Shown in pieces: positions 28,407 to 38,131 of a DNA stretch of 64,000 nucleotides. The notes under the pieces were generated by a model. The model saw only the letters and a list, made by a program, of their open reading frames with translations. It ran no database searches and was not told where the DNA came from. Numbering within the stretch: the stretch's first letter is position 1; the number at the start of each line of letters is the position of its first letter. Source of the stretch: Myxococcota bacterium. GTDB lineage: Bacteria; Myxococcota_A; Bradymonadia; UBA7976; UBA1532. Position numbers and translations under genes: made by a program. The stretch covers positions 62,001-126,000 of the forward strand of contig CAUJDF010000039.1 of NCBI GenBank assembly GCA_963169045.1. The letters run 5' to 3'.

Positions 28407-31139
28407 ATGCACGAACAGTTCGGCCGTTACATCCTGCTCGAGCGCATCGCCATCGGGGGCATGGCCGAGATCTTCCGGGCGAAGGCCTCGGGGCTCGGCG
28501 GCTTCGAGAAGATCCTGGCGATCAAGCGCCTGCACCCGCGCTACAGCCAGGACGCCGACTTCATCGAGATGCTGATCGATGAGGCGCGCATCTCGGTCGA
28601 GCTCGCCCACGGCAACATCGGGCAGATCTTCGACCTGGGAAAGGTCGACGACCACTACTTCATCGCGATGGAGTACATCGACGGTCGCGACCTGTATCGG
28701 GTCATGAAGCGCCTCAAGGATCGGGTGCACGCCTTCCCGATCGAGGCCGCCGCCCACGTCGCGATGGAGGCCGCCGCGGGCCTCGACTACGCGCACCGCA
28801 AGAAGGACGCCCGCGGGCGTCCGATGAACATCATCCACCGCGACGTCTCGCCCCAGAACGTGCTGCTGTCGTACGAAGGCGAGGTGAAGCTGGTCGACTT
28901 CGGCATCGCCAAGGCGGCGCTGCGCGCTTACGAGACCGAATCGGGCATCATCAAGGGCAAGTTCTATTACATGAGCCCCGAGCAGGCTCGTGGAGAGCCG
29001 CTCGACCATCGCACCGACATCTTCAGCCTCGGCATTGTCCTGTACGAGATGCTCACAGGCGATCTCCTCTACAAGGACGACGACGAGGTCACGCTGCTGT
29101 CTCGCGTGCGGCGCGCCGAGATCCAGCCGCCGACGCACCTGCGGCCGGAGATCCCCGCGGCGCTCGAGCGCGTGGTCATGCGCGCGCTCTCCCGCGACCG
29201 CGAGGACCGCTACCCGTCGGCGCTGCACCTGCACCGCGATCTGCAGCGCTTCCTGCGCGCACAGGGGGCCGACTACGGCAAGGCGCAGATCGGGCGCTTC
29301 ATGCGCGACCTCTTCCTCGACGAGGGCGAGCCCGATCCCACCGAAGACGGCGTCTTCCTGCGCAACCGCAGCGACTTCATGGTCGACCGGCAGTCGGTCA
29401 TCTCGTTCGGTGACGGCCGCGGCTTCGCGTCCGAGCCCGACGACAGCGAGGACTCGACGGCCATCGACTCCCACGGCGGGCCGCCCTCGGTGGTGCTCGA
29501 CGCCTCGGCGCTCGGCAGCTTCGGCGACTCCGAGGCGCTCGAGCTCGGATCGGGCGAGATCCTGCTGGTCGACGAGCACGAGTCGACCGACGTGCCGGGG
29601 CCGCGCCCCGTCGCTGCCAGCTTCGACTCCATCGAGATCGGGGTGGCGGGGGCGCCGGTCGACTTCGGCGAGGACGAGTTCGAGGACGAGACGACGAAGG
29701 CGTTCCAGGGGGCGGTGAAGCGGCGCATCGAGCGCGCGTCCGTCGGCCCGGCCGACCCCACCGGCGACCTTCGCGGCCCCGATCCGGCGGCGTTCGCGGC
29801 CGCGCCGACGCCGGTGCCCGCGCGTCCGTCCCGCTTCGAGGTCGACGCGCCCGTGAAGGGGCCGCCCGCCGACGTGGGCCGGCGAGGCGGGCGCGGCGGG
29901 CGATCGGCGGCGGTCCCGTCGCGCGGCGCGTCGTCGCGGGCCGACTCCGCGGTCGTGCCGCACGAGGAGGACGGCTTCACGCGTCAGCCGACGGTGATCG
30001 TGCCGTCCGACCAGCCGCAGCCGCCCCAGGCGCCGCCGCGGCAGGCCCGGCCGGCGCGCGCTCGCCGCCCCGGCGACGTCGAGACGCCCACGCCGGCGAA
30101 CGCCATCCCCATCCCGTCCGGCGCGCGCTGGCCCGCCTGGCTGACGCGCGAGCGGCTCATCCTCGGCGGCGTGCTCTCGGCGGTGATCGTCGTGGCGGCG
30201 GTCGTCACGAGCGTCCTCCTCGACCGTGGCGAGGGCCCGACCGCGCCGAAGGACGAAGAACCCGCGGTCATCACCATGGGCGCGCCGGTCCCCCAGTCGG
30301 GCGTGCTCAGCATCACGTCCTACCCGAGCGGCGCCACCGTGAAGGTGGCCGACCGGCTGTTCTTCGAGACGACGCCCACCAAGATCGACATCCCGGCGCC
30401 GCAGACGGTGAAGGTGCGTGTCACGCTCGAGCAGTACGAGCCCTACGAGAGCGAGGTGACGCTCGAGCCCGGCGAGAACCGGTCGCTCCACGTCCGCCTC
30501 GAGAAGATCCGCGGCACCATCGCGGTGGAGTCGATCCCGAGCGGCGCGTCCGTCTTCATCGACGGCACCGACGTCGGGCTGACGCCGCTGACGAAGTCCG
30601 ACGTGCCCGCCGACCGGCCCGTGCGCCTCCGCGTCGCCAAGGACGGGTTCGTCGCCCACGAGAAGACGATCGACTGGAACGGTCGCCGCGAACTGAACGT
30701 CGAGGTGCAGCTCGAGCCCGCCGAGGACGACCGCGCGACGGTCGCCCGCCGCGAGCCGCCGCCGGCGCCGCCGCGCCTCGAGCGCGAGCCGCCGCCCCGC
30801 CGCGTCGTCGAGCGCGATCCGGCGCCGCCCCGCCGATCGCGTGAGCCGCCCGCCATCCGCGAGCTCGAGCGTCCGCGCGCGTCGCCACCCGCGCGGGCTC
30901 CGGCGCGCGAGACGGGCGACCGGCAGTCCGGCCTCGGCTACCTCAGCGTCAACGCGCGCCGCTGGGGGTCGGTGTACGTCGACGGGCAGCTCGTTTCGCC
31001 CGAGACGCCCCTCGTCAAGTACAAGATCCCCGCGGGCTCCCACCGCGTACAGGTCTACTTCGGCGGCGATGCGGGACAGAAGAGCCCCGTCAAGACGGTC
31101 AAGATCAACCGCGGCGAGAACTCCGTCGTCCTGTTCTGA
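28407..31139 (+). CDS. Ser/Thr kinase with three PEGA repeats
   Basis: A 910-residue membrane kinase. The kinase domain spans about 5-270 (IGGMAEIF, AIK lysine, HRDVSPQN, DFG in VDFGIAK, MSPEQARG), all intact. A long acidic then Pro-rich linker runs to a membrane segment near 592-614 (LILGGVLSAVIVVAAVVTSV). The outer part has two clear PEGA domains (SYPSGATVKVADR and IPSGASVFIDGT), a charged Pro/Arg stretch and a third PEGA-like domain at the end (WGSVYVDGQLVSPETPLV). It diverges from the FHA/sigma-54 activator and is its most plausible upstream kinase. No Shine-Dalgarno is present; TATCAT lies eight bases before the ATG. Confidence 0.94.
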   Translation: MHEQFGRYILLERIAIGGMAEIFRAKASGLGGFEKILAIKRLHPRYSQDADFIEMLIDEARISVELAHGNIGQIFDLGKVDDHYFIAMEYIDGRDLYRVMKRLKDRVHAFPIEAAAHVAMEAAAGLDYAHRKKDARGRPMNIIHRDVSPQNVLLSYEGEVKLVDFGIAKAALRAYETESGIIKGKFYYMSPEQARGEPLDHRTDIFSLGIVLYEMLTGDLLYKDDDEVTLLSRVRRAEIQPPTHLRPEIPAALERVVMRALSRDREDRYPSALHLHRDLQRFLRAQGADYGKAQIGRFMRDLFLDEGEPDPTEDGVFLRNRSDFMVDRQSVISFGDGRGFASEPDDSEDSTAIDSHGGPPSVVLDASALGSFGDSEALELGSGEILLVDEHESTDVPGPRPVAASFDSIEIGVAGAPVDFGEDEFEDETTKAFQGAVKRRIERASVGPADPTGDLRGPDPAAFAAAPTPVPARPSRFEVDAPVKGPPADVGRRGGRGGRSAAVPSRGASSRADSAVVPHEEDGFTRQPTVIVPSDQPQPPQAPPRQARPARARRPGDVETPTPANAIPIPSGARWPAWLTRERLILGGVLSAVIVVAAVVTSVLLDRGEGPTAPKDEEPAVITMGAPVPQSGVLSITSYPSGATVKVADRLFFETTPTKIDIPAPQTVKVRVTLEQYEPYESEVTLEPGENRSLHVRLEKIRGTIAVESIPSGASVFIDGTDVGLTPLTKSDVPADRPVRLRVAKDGFVAHEKTIDWNGRRELNVEVQLEPAEDDRATVARREPPPAPPRLEREPPPRRVVERDPAPPRRSREPPAIRELERPRASPPARAPARETGDRQSGLGYLSVNARRWGSVYVDGQLVSPETPLVKYKIPAGSHRVQVYFGGDAGQKSPVKTVKINRGENSVVLF

Positions 31140-33081
31140 TCGCGTCCTCCTCGCGGCGCTGGCGCTCGCGGCCTGCGCGGCGCCGCCGGTCGAGGGGCCG
31201 GGCGCGGGCGCGGCGCTGCGCGTCCGCTCGCCGGTGGCCGGCGTCGTGCTCGTCGGCGACGTCTCGGTGCCGGTCTCGGCCCGCGGCGAGGCGGTGGTGG
31301 GAGGCCTCGGCGAGCCGCCGTACGCGGTGACGCTCGAGACGCCGACGGAGCGGGTGACGGTGATCGGCGTCGAGGGGCCGGTGGTCGATCTCGGCGGCGT
31401 CATCGACGGGCCGACGCCGCTGCGCGGACGCCTGGTCGAGCTGCTCGCCGACGTGACGACGGCCGTCGATGCGGGGACCTCGGGTGACGCGGCGTCGCCC
31501 GTCGAGGTGGTCGCGCGGGCCTTCACCGATCGGCAGGTGGTCGTCGGCCGCGAGCTGCGCCCGGGGCGGTGGGCGTTCGAGGTGCCCGCCCACGAGGGCC
31601 GGGTCGAGATCGTCGCCGTGTGGTCCGCGCGGGGCCGGCCGTTGCGGTTCGCGCGCGCGGTCGTGCCGGATGCGTCGCGGCAGGCGACGTCGATCCTCGC
31701 GCTCGAGCCCGAGCATGCGTTCGACGAGCGTGTCGTGGTCTCCGTGGACCGTGCGCCGTCGGCGCTGGTCGCCGCCGAGCTCACCTACGCCGGACAGCCG
31801 ACCGGCCTGCGCCTCGGCGACGCCCTGGCCGAGCCCGGCCTCGCCGCGAACCTGCCCCGTCCCGGCGCGGGCCTGTCCGCGTCCTACGGCCTCTGGATCA
31901 CCGCCACCGCCCGGCGTCCGGGCGGCGACGTCGTGGCCGCCGTCGGCGAGCAGCTCCCCATCGGGAGCGACGAGCACGTGATCCGGTGGCCGGCGGTCCC
32001 CGAGGTGGCGCCGGTCCCGACGGTGGACGCGGCCGACGCCCTCCCGCTGGGGCGCCGCGCCGCCACGATGAGCTGGACCGGCGCGAGCCGCGAGGCCACC
32101 TGGGTGGAGGCGTCGCTCGTCGGCGATAGCGGCTGCGGCACCCGGCGCTGGCGCGTGATCGCGCCGGCCGAGGCCGGCGAGGCGGTGTTCCCGGGGATCC
32201 TCGACGGGGAGGACGTCCTGAAGATGTCAGTGATTTCAGGACGTTTCGAGACGGTCTCCGTTGCCGACCGCACGTTCGCCGACATGTTCGCCGCCGGCGC
32301 GACACCGTTCGACCGGCTGCCGGCGGAGGCGAGCCGCATCGCCCGCCGCGCGGTCGTCGGCTGGTGGCGCGGCGAGACGCCGGGCTGCGACGACGCGCCG
32401 CTGGCCGGTCGGTACGCCGTCGTCGCGGCGGCGGCACGCGACGGGCTCTGCGGCGCCGACGTCGACCTCACCGAGGGTCTCGTGGATCGCTGCGGTCGCT
32501 GGGTCCCGCTGAGCGACGGCGGCCCCGGCGGCGTCCTGCGCTGCGCCCGCCTCGACGGCGACCGCGTGGTGTTTCCGTCGGGCGCCGCGCGCCGGCTGAG
32601 GGCGGTCGACTGGGGTCGCCACGACGCCCACGCGTTCGATCAGCCGGACGGCGCGCGGGTGATGGTCGTCGCGACGCCCCCGCCGCGGCGCGTGCAGGCG
32701 GCCGTCCTCGTCGGCACGTGGCGCCGCGTCACGATCCACGTCCGCCACTACGCCGTCGGCGAGGAGGGCGCCCGGGGACCGGCGCTCGAGGACCCCCAGG
32801 TCCTGTTCTCGGGCGAAGCCGAGGCCGGGCCGTGGCTCGAGGTCACGGCGGGCGGCGCGATGCGGGTCGTCACGCCCGACCTCGCCCTGCGCGGCGTGGT
32901 GTCCGCCTTCGACGGCCGACGCGGCGAGCTGGCGCTGCAGCCCGACGTCTGCACGGGCGCCGCGCGCACGGCGACCCTCCTTCTCACCGAGGGTGGCGCG
33001 CTCGGCATCACCTTCGAGGCGCCCGGTCGCCACGAGGGCGAGCCGGCAGTGCGCGTCACCTCGATGACATTCCGGCGTTGA
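31069..33081 (+). CDS. Large lipoprotein, start overlapping the kinase
   Basis: About 670 residues. The hydrophobic signal VLLAALALAAC begins exactly at the upstream kinase's stop codon, but the only in-frame start codon before it is the ATG at 31069, giving a 71-base overlap and a long Arg-rich n-region. The lipobox is LAAC. The mature part is beta-rich with a PEGA-like first segment (VAGVVLVGDVSVPVSARGEAVVG); the rest (with GWWRGETPGCDDAPLAGRY, Cys-containing) is unrecognised. Because it directly follows the PEGA-kinase it may be a partner in the same sensing complex. The true start could differ. Confidence 0.72.
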   Translation: MRDRRAPSRRSRSTAARTPSSCSDRVLLAALALAACAAPPVEGPGAGAALRVRSPVAGVVLVGDVSVPVSARGEAVVGGLGEPPYAVTLETPTERVTVIGVEGPVVDLGGVIDGPTPLRGRLVELLADVTTAVDAGTSGDAASPVEVVARAFTDRQVVVGRELRPGRWAFEVPAHEGRVEIVAVWSARGRPLRFARAVVPDASRQATSILALEPEHAFDERVVVSVDRAPSALVAAELTYAGQPTGLRLGDALAEPGLAANLPRPGAGLSASYGLWITATARRPGGDVVAAVGEQLPIGSDEHVIRWPAVPEVAPVPTVDAADALPLGRRAATMSWTGASREATWVEASLVGDSGCGTRRWRVIAPAEAGEAVFPGILDGEDVLKMSVISGRFETVSVADRTFADMFAAGATPFDRLPAEASRIARRAVVGWWRGETPGCDDAPLAGRYAVVAAAARDGLCGADVDLTEGLVDRCGRWVPLSDGGPGGVLRCARLDGDRVVFPSGAARRLRAVDWGRHDAHAFDQPDGARVMVVATPPPRRVQAAVLVGTWRRVTIHVRHYAVGEEGARGPALEDPQVLFSGEAEAGPWLEVTAGGAMRVVTPDLALRGVVSAFDGRRGELALQPDVCTGAARTATLLLTEGGALGITFEAPGRHEGEPAVRVTSMTFRR

Positions 33082-33084
33082 GCA

Positions 33085-35664
33085 TCACAGCGTGAAGGGG
33101 AGCAGCGCCAGCGCCTGACCGCTGCGGAAGTGGAGCAACGGGTGGTCGAGGAGCGGCCGCAACAGCTCCGGCACCAGGGCGAGGGGGCTCCCGGGCGGCG
33201 CCGCCTCGCCGCGCAGCTTCGCGAGGCGCTCGGTGATGCCTTCGAGCGCGTGCACCGGCGCGCGGGGCGCGCCGCCGAAGCCGCTGGTGCGGGGGTAGAC
33301 GCCGACGTCGAAGTCGTCTGCGCCCAGCTCGGCCCGGGCGGCGGCGAGGTCGATGGCGGTGAGCAGGCCGGCCGGCCGGTCGACGAGCCCGCACGCGCGC
33401 GCCTGCTCGCCGGTGAAGACGCGGCCGCGGCCCACGGCGTCCACCTGCTCCACCTCGAGGCCGGGCCGGCCCTCGGCCACGCGCTCGAGGAAGAGGCGGT
33501 ACAGGGCCTCCATGCCGCCGCGCACGATGGCGAGGTCCTCGTCGTCCCAGGCCGTCGCGGCGCTGAGCAGGTCGGCGTGCTCGCCGCGCTGGAACACCGC
33601 GCGGTTGACGCCGAGCAGCCAGAAGAGTCCGGAGAGATCGAACTTTCCCGTGAAGATCCCGATGCTTCCGGTGATCGTCTCCGGTGACGCGAGGATCTCG
33701 GCGCCCGGCGCGGCGATGTAGTAGCCGCCCGAGGCCGCGATGTCGCCCATGCTGACGATGAGCGGCTTCTCCTCGGCGAGCAGCTTGAGCTCGCGCCACA
33801 TCGCGTCGGAGGCGGTGACCGAGCCGCCGCCGCTGTCGATGCGCAGGACGACGGCGCGCACGCCGGGATCCTCGCGGAGAGCGCGCGCCGTGCGAACGAA
33901 CGTGTCGCCACCGACGGTGACGGTGCCCGTGAACGGGTTCACCACCGAGTCGCCGTCGGTGATCGTCCCGACCGCATAGAGCACCGCCACCTCGGACGCC
34001 GATCCCCAGCGCCGCTGGCGCGTGGCGAGCACGTCGCGCGCCTCGGCGAACCGGAAGCGAGGCCCCAGGTCCTCGCGCGCGATGCGCTCGAGCTCGTCGT
34101 AGTGGATGACGGCGTCGGCGAGGTTCGCCTCCTTCGCCTGCTGCGCGGTGTAGGGCGCCTTGTCGATCAGGGCCCGCGCCTGCTCCACCGTGACCTTGCG
34201 GCCGTCGGCGACGTGCTTCAGGACGCGGCCGAACAGCGCGTCGAGGACGGCCTCGGTCTGCGCCCGCGCGGGCTCGCTCGGCTCGCGCCGCGTGAACGTC
34301 TCCGGCGCCGACTTGAAGTCACCGATGGCCACGAACTGGGGCCGGACGCCGATGCGCTCGAGCAGCTCCTGGAAGTACATGGGCTCGCTGCGCAGGCCGG
34401 TCGTCAGCAGGCCGCCGGAGGGCGCCAGGAACACCTTGTCGGCCGCGGCGGCGATGCTGTAGGCGAGCGTGTCCGCGACGGTGATGTACGCGTAGACGCG
34501 CTTGCCCGCGGCGCGCAGCGCCTTGACCTCTTCGCGCAGCTCGTTGGCGCGCGCCCAGCCCAGTTCCGGATCGCCGAAGCTCAGGACGACCGCCGCCACG
34601 TCTTCGTGCCGGCCCAGGGCCCGCAGGTCGCGCAGCAGGTTCAGGAACGGCGTGGCGGGCCGAGACGCGAAGAGACCGCCCGATCCGTACTCGCCGAGGT
34701 CGCCCGCGATGGGGACCTCGACGATCCAGGGGGGCGTGAGCAGCGGTGCGTCGGGCTCCCGGGCGCTGCCGGCCCGCGCGAGGATGCCGAGGCCGGCGCG
34801 CACGTCGTCCGCCGCCGCGTCGGGCACATAGCCGAACGCGCCGGCGAGCAGCCGGTCGGTCAGCTGGTCGGTGAGGCCGACGAGCAGGGTGTGGGCGCGC
34901 GCGTCGCCGACGTCGGCGGTGTCCCACCGGCCCACGAGCGCGAAGGGCCCGGGCAACCCGAGGCGGACGCGCGCGCCGTAGACCGGGTCCGGATCGCCGC
35001 CGTCCTCGAGGCGCACGCGGCCGGAGAGGGTGAGCGCGTCGGTGCCGGGCCGCACCGCCAGGCCCAGCTCGTACCCGCGATCGAGCGGCAGGCCGGCCAC
35101 CTTCGGCGTCGTGAAGTCGGTCACTGCCAGGCCGGCGGCGAGCCACTGGAAGGCGCGCCACTGCAGGCCGGCGTCGAACGTGTCGAGGTCGTCGAGGAGC
35201 GGGTCGCCGTCGGCCACGAACGTGTTCCACGAGAAGCCGATCGACAGCCGCTCGGAGAGGCGCAACGCGTGGCCCCAGGTGACCTTGAGCGGCTCGTTGG
35301 CCTGCCCACCGGGCTGCTCGAGGAACTGGAAGCCCAGGCCGGTGTGGTACGGCCCGAGCCGCAGGGCCGTGAACAGCGCGTGGCCCTCGTGGGGCGCGTC
35401 CGTCCCCGCGCTCGTATAGGCGTAGGTGAGGTCGAAGCCCTCGTTGAAGCCGATGCCGGCGGGGTTGTCCTCGAGCGACTCGGCGTAGCCGTTCGCCGCG
35501 ACGTCGGCGGTCGGCAGCCGCACGCCGCCCGTGAGCCGCTGGGCGCCGGCGGGCAGCGCCGCGAGACAGGCCGCTAGGACAACAGCACCACCGTGACGCC
35601 GTCGCCGCCCTGGTCCTCGGGTGCCGGCCGGAAGTCGCGCGCGTAGCGAGAGGTCTTGAGCCAC
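33085..35664 (-). CDS. sppA: SppA-family (S49) protease with N-terminal barrel-like region
   Basis: About 859 residues. The C-terminal 550 residues are a full double-length S49 peptidase: Lys451 in DFKSAPETF and Ser645 in IAASGGYYIA form the expected Ser/Lys pair 194 residues apart, as in SppA. Residues about 45-310 form a run of alternating strands (LTYAYTSAG, RLGPYHTGLGFQF, LSIGFSWNTF, LGLAVRPG) resembling an outer-membrane beta-barrel or PorV-like domain, so the protease may be tethered at the outer membrane. The hydrophobic signal AVVLAACLAALPAGAQ starts right at the mutS2 stop; the nearest usable start is the GTG at 35664, making a 91-base overlap. The stop is three bases from that of the convergent gene. 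Confidence 0.85.
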   Translation of the reverse strand: MAQDLSLRARLPAGTRGPGRRRRHGGAVVLAACLAALPAGAQRLTGGVRLPTADVAANGYAESLEDNPAGIGFNEGFDLTYAYTSAGTDAPHEGHALFTALRLGPYHTGLGFQFLEQPGGQANEPLKVTWGHALRLSERLSIGFSWNTFVADGDPLLDDLDTFDAGLQWRAFQWLAAGLAVTDFTTPKVAGLPLDRGYELGLAVRPGTDALTLSGRVRLEDGGDPDPVYGARVRLGLPGPFALVGRWDTADVGDARAHTLLVGLTDQLTDRLLAGAFGYVPDAAADDVRAGLGILARAGSAREPDAPLLTPPWIVEVPIAGDLGEYGSGGLFASRPATPFLNLLRDLRALGRHEDVAAVVLSFGDPELGWARANELREEVKALRAAGKRVYAYITVADTLAYSIAAAADKVFLAPSGGLLTTGLRSEPMYFQELLERIGVRPQFVAIGDFKSAPETFTRREPSEPARAQTEAVLDALFGRVLKHVADGRKVTVEQARALIDKAPYTAQQAKEANLADAVIHYDELERIAREDLGPRFRFAEARDVLATRQRRWGSASEVAVLYAVGTITDGDSVVNPFTGTVTVGGDTFVRTARALREDPGVRAVVLRIDSGGGSVTASDAMWRELKLLAEEKPLIVSMGDIAASGGYYIAAPGAEILASPETITGSIGIFTGKFDLSGLFWLLGVNRAVFQRGEHADLLSAATAWDDEDLAIVRGGMEALYRLFLERVAEGRPGLEVEQVDAVGRGRVFTGEQARACGLVDRPAGLLTAIDLAAARAELGADDFDVGVYPRTSGFGGAPRAPVHALEGITERLAKLRGEAAPPGSPLALVPELLRPLLDHPLLHFRSGQALALLPFTL

Positions 35665-38021
35665 TGACGGATCTCGCGTTTCAGGGCACCCGTGCCGTGC
35701 CCGTGGATGAGGAACGCCGCTGCCTGGTCCCGTTCGAGCAGCGCGTCGAGGAAGCGTTCCGCCTTTTCGAGCGCCTCGTCGGCCCGCAGGCCGCGCAGAT
35801 CGACCGAATTGTCGCTCGTCTGCGGCGGGAGGTGGTCCCAGTCGACCGGCGGGGGCGCCGCCGGTACGGGGACGGGGACCGTGGGCTTCGGCGCCTTCGG
35901 CGCCTGCTGGACCGCCGGACCCTTCGCGCCCCCGAGGCGCAGATCGTCGACGCTCACCGTGGCCGTCAGGATGCCGGCGCGCACCTGCACCCGGCCGCGC
36001 CCGTCGGGCGCCGTGAGGACCTCGGCGTCGCAACCCAGCGAAATCACGTGGACTTTCTTGCCGGGCTTCACCTGGTCGACGTTCGGCGGCGGGCCGGCCT
36101 GGGCGCGGACCGCGGCCGCCTGCTGCTCCACGACGTCGGCGATCACCTGGTCGACGCGCCGCTGCTTCTCGCGCAGGGTCACGTCGTCCTTGCGGGCCTC
36201 CGGCGCCTGGATGGCCCGCTGAAGGCCGCGGATCTCGTCGCGCAGGCGCCGCGCCTCGGAGAGCAGGGCGGTGCGCTCCTTCTCGAGGCCGCTGCGCAGC
36301 CGCTCGCGCAGCTTGCGCTCGAGGTCCTCGGCGTTCTCCCGCGCCTCCTGCAGCCGCCTGCGCTCCGCGGCGAGCGCCTCGTGCTCGAGCCGCGCCTTCT
36401 CGGCCTCGGCCTGCAGCTGCGCCAGCACCGCCTCGAGGCTGCGCTGCGTCGGGCCGGCCAGCTCGGCCGCGCGATCGACGATCGCCGCGGCGAGGCCCAG
36501 GCGCCGCGCCGTCTGCAGCGGCGAGGACGCGCCCGGCACGTCCATCCGCAGCCGATACGTGGGCACCAGACGATCCGGGTCGAAACCCACGGCGCCGTTG
36601 CGGAACCGCGGATCGGAGAAGGGCAGCGCCTTGAGCGACTCGTAGTGCGTGGTGACGAGGGTGATCGCCCCGCGATCGGCGAACGCCTCGAGCAGCGCCT
36701 GCGCCAGCGCCGCGCCCTGCATGGGATCGGTGCCGATCACGATCTCGTCGAGCAGCACCAGGCTGCCGGGCTCGAGCGCATCGAAGATCGCCATCAGGTT
36801 GACGATGTGGCCGCTGAACGTCGACAGGTGCTGCTCGAGGTCCTGCTCGTCGCCCAGATCGCTGAAGATCGAGGGCACGCGCGGCACGATCGAGCCGCTG
36901 TCGGCGGGGATGTGCAGGCCCGACAGCGCCATCATGGCGCACAGGCCGACCGTCTTGAGCGTCACCGTCTTGCCGCCGGTGTTCGGGCCGGTGACGACGA
37001 GGACGCGCTGCGGCGGCGAGAGCTCGACGTCGTTGGGCACCACCTGCACGCCGCCGAGGATGAGCAGCGGATGCCGCGCGCGCCGCAGCGCGAGGCGCCC
37101 CTCGTCGGAGAACCGCGGCTCGGTGCCGCCGAGCTCGTGCGACAGCCGGGCGGCGGCGAACGTCAGGTCGAGGACGGCGAGCAGCTCCTGCGAGACCAGG
37201 ATCTCCTTCGCCTTCGCGCCCACGCGCTCCGAGAACTTGCGGAGGATGCGATGGATCTCGCGATCGACTTCGGCCTGGGCCAGCCGCAGGCGGTTGTTCG
37301 CGTCGACGACGACCTCGGGCTCGATGTAGACGGTGTGCCCCGAGCCGGACCAGCCGTGCACGATGCCGGGCACGTGCCGCTTGTGCCCGGAGCGGATCGG
37401 GAGCACGTAGCGGTCGTCACGCAGCGTGTAGTAGTTGTCCTGCAGCAGATCGACGTAGTCCGCGTCGGAGAGCAGGGAATGCACCCGCTGCTTGAGCTCC
37501 TCGTGCAGATTCGCGACGCGGCTCCTCAGAAAACCGAGGTCGCCGCTCGCCGCGTCGACCAGCTCGCCCTTCTCGTCGAAGGAGGCGTTCAGCTCGCGGG
37601 CCAGCTCGCGCAGGTCGACGAGCCCGCCGTCGGTGTTGAGCGCCACCAGCGCCAGCGCGGGGAAGGTGTCGGCCCGCAGGCCGAACCACTGGCGGGCCCG
37701 CGCCGACGTCTCGAGCAGCTCGCCGACGGCGGCGAGGTCGCCCGGATCGAGCACCGCGCCGCGGGCCGCGGCGTTCACGGCGGCGGCCACGTCGGGCAGG
37801 CCGCCGAGGGGCGGGGACTGGTTCGCGTCGATGAGCGTGCGCGCCTCGCTCGTGCGGCGCAGGCGCACCGCCACCTCGTCGCGGTCGCTCGCGGGCTCGA
37901 GGGCGCGGGCGCGTCCGGCGGCCACGGGCCCCCGGCAATGGAACGCCAGGCGCTCGAGCAGGCGGTGCCATTCGAGGTGGGCGCGCGTCTTCTCGGACAG
38001 GGTCTGCGTCACGGGCTGCAT
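35574..38021 (-). CDS. mutS2: MutS2 family DNA-binding ATPase/endonuclease
   Basis: An 815-residue protein. The MutS-type ATPase core has Walker A GPNTGGKT and Walker B LVLLDEIVIGTDPMQGAAL (the usual GAGT is VIGT here). A coiled coil rich in Glu/Arg/Lys (about 515-625) follows, then a KOW-like stretch and a C-terminal Smr nuclease domain with DLRGL and HGHGTGALK. MutS2 suppresses homologous recombination or rescues collided ribosomes rather than repairing mismatches. The ATG at 38021 gives the usual N-terminus (TLSEKTRAHLEW). It overlaps sppA by about 91 bases downstream. Confidence 0.95.
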   Translation of the reverse strand: MQPVTQTLSEKTRAHLEWHRLLERLAFHCRGPVAAGRARALEPASDRDEVAVRLRRTSEARTLIDANQSPPLGGLPDVAAAVNAAARGAVLDPGDLAAVGELLETSARARQWFGLRADTFPALALVALNTDGGLVDLRELARELNASFDEKGELVDAASGDLGFLRSRVANLHEELKQRVHSLLSDADYVDLLQDNYYTLRDDRYVLPIRSGHKRHVPGIVHGWSGSGHTVYIEPEVVVDANNRLRLAQAEVDREIHRILRKFSERVGAKAKEILVSQELLAVLDLTFAAARLSHELGGTEPRFSDEGRLALRRARHPLLILGGVQVVPNDVELSPPQRVLVVTGPNTGGKTVTLKTVGLCAMMALSGLHIPADSGSIVPRVPSIFSDLGDEQDLEQHLSTFSGHIVNLMAIFDALEPGSLVLLDEIVIGTDPMQGAALAQALLEAFADRGAITLVTTHYESLKALPFSDPRFRNGAVGFDPDRLVPTYRLRMDVPGASSPLQTARRLGLAAAIVDRAAELAGPTQRSLEAVLAQLQAEAEKARLEHEALAAERRRLQEARENAEDLERKLRERLRSGLEKERTALLSEARRLRDEIRGLQRAIQAPEARKDDVTLREKQRRVDQVIADVVEQQAAAVRAQAGPPPNVDQVKPGKKVHVISLGCDAEVLTAPDGRGRVQVRAGILTATVSVDDLRLGGAKGPAVQQAPKAPKPTVPVPVPAAPPPVDWDHLPPQTSDNSVDLRGLRADEALEKAERFLDALLERDQAAAFLIHGHGTGALKREIRQWLKTSRYARDFRPAPEDQGGDGVTVVLLS

Positions 38022-38131
38022 GGTGTGTCCAAGGCGGGGCCGGCGCAAGGCGTAAGCGCGCGGATGGCGCGGCGCGGCTCGGGTTTTGCTATCACGGTCG
38101 GCCGTCAGGAACCGAACGGGGCGGTGAACCG

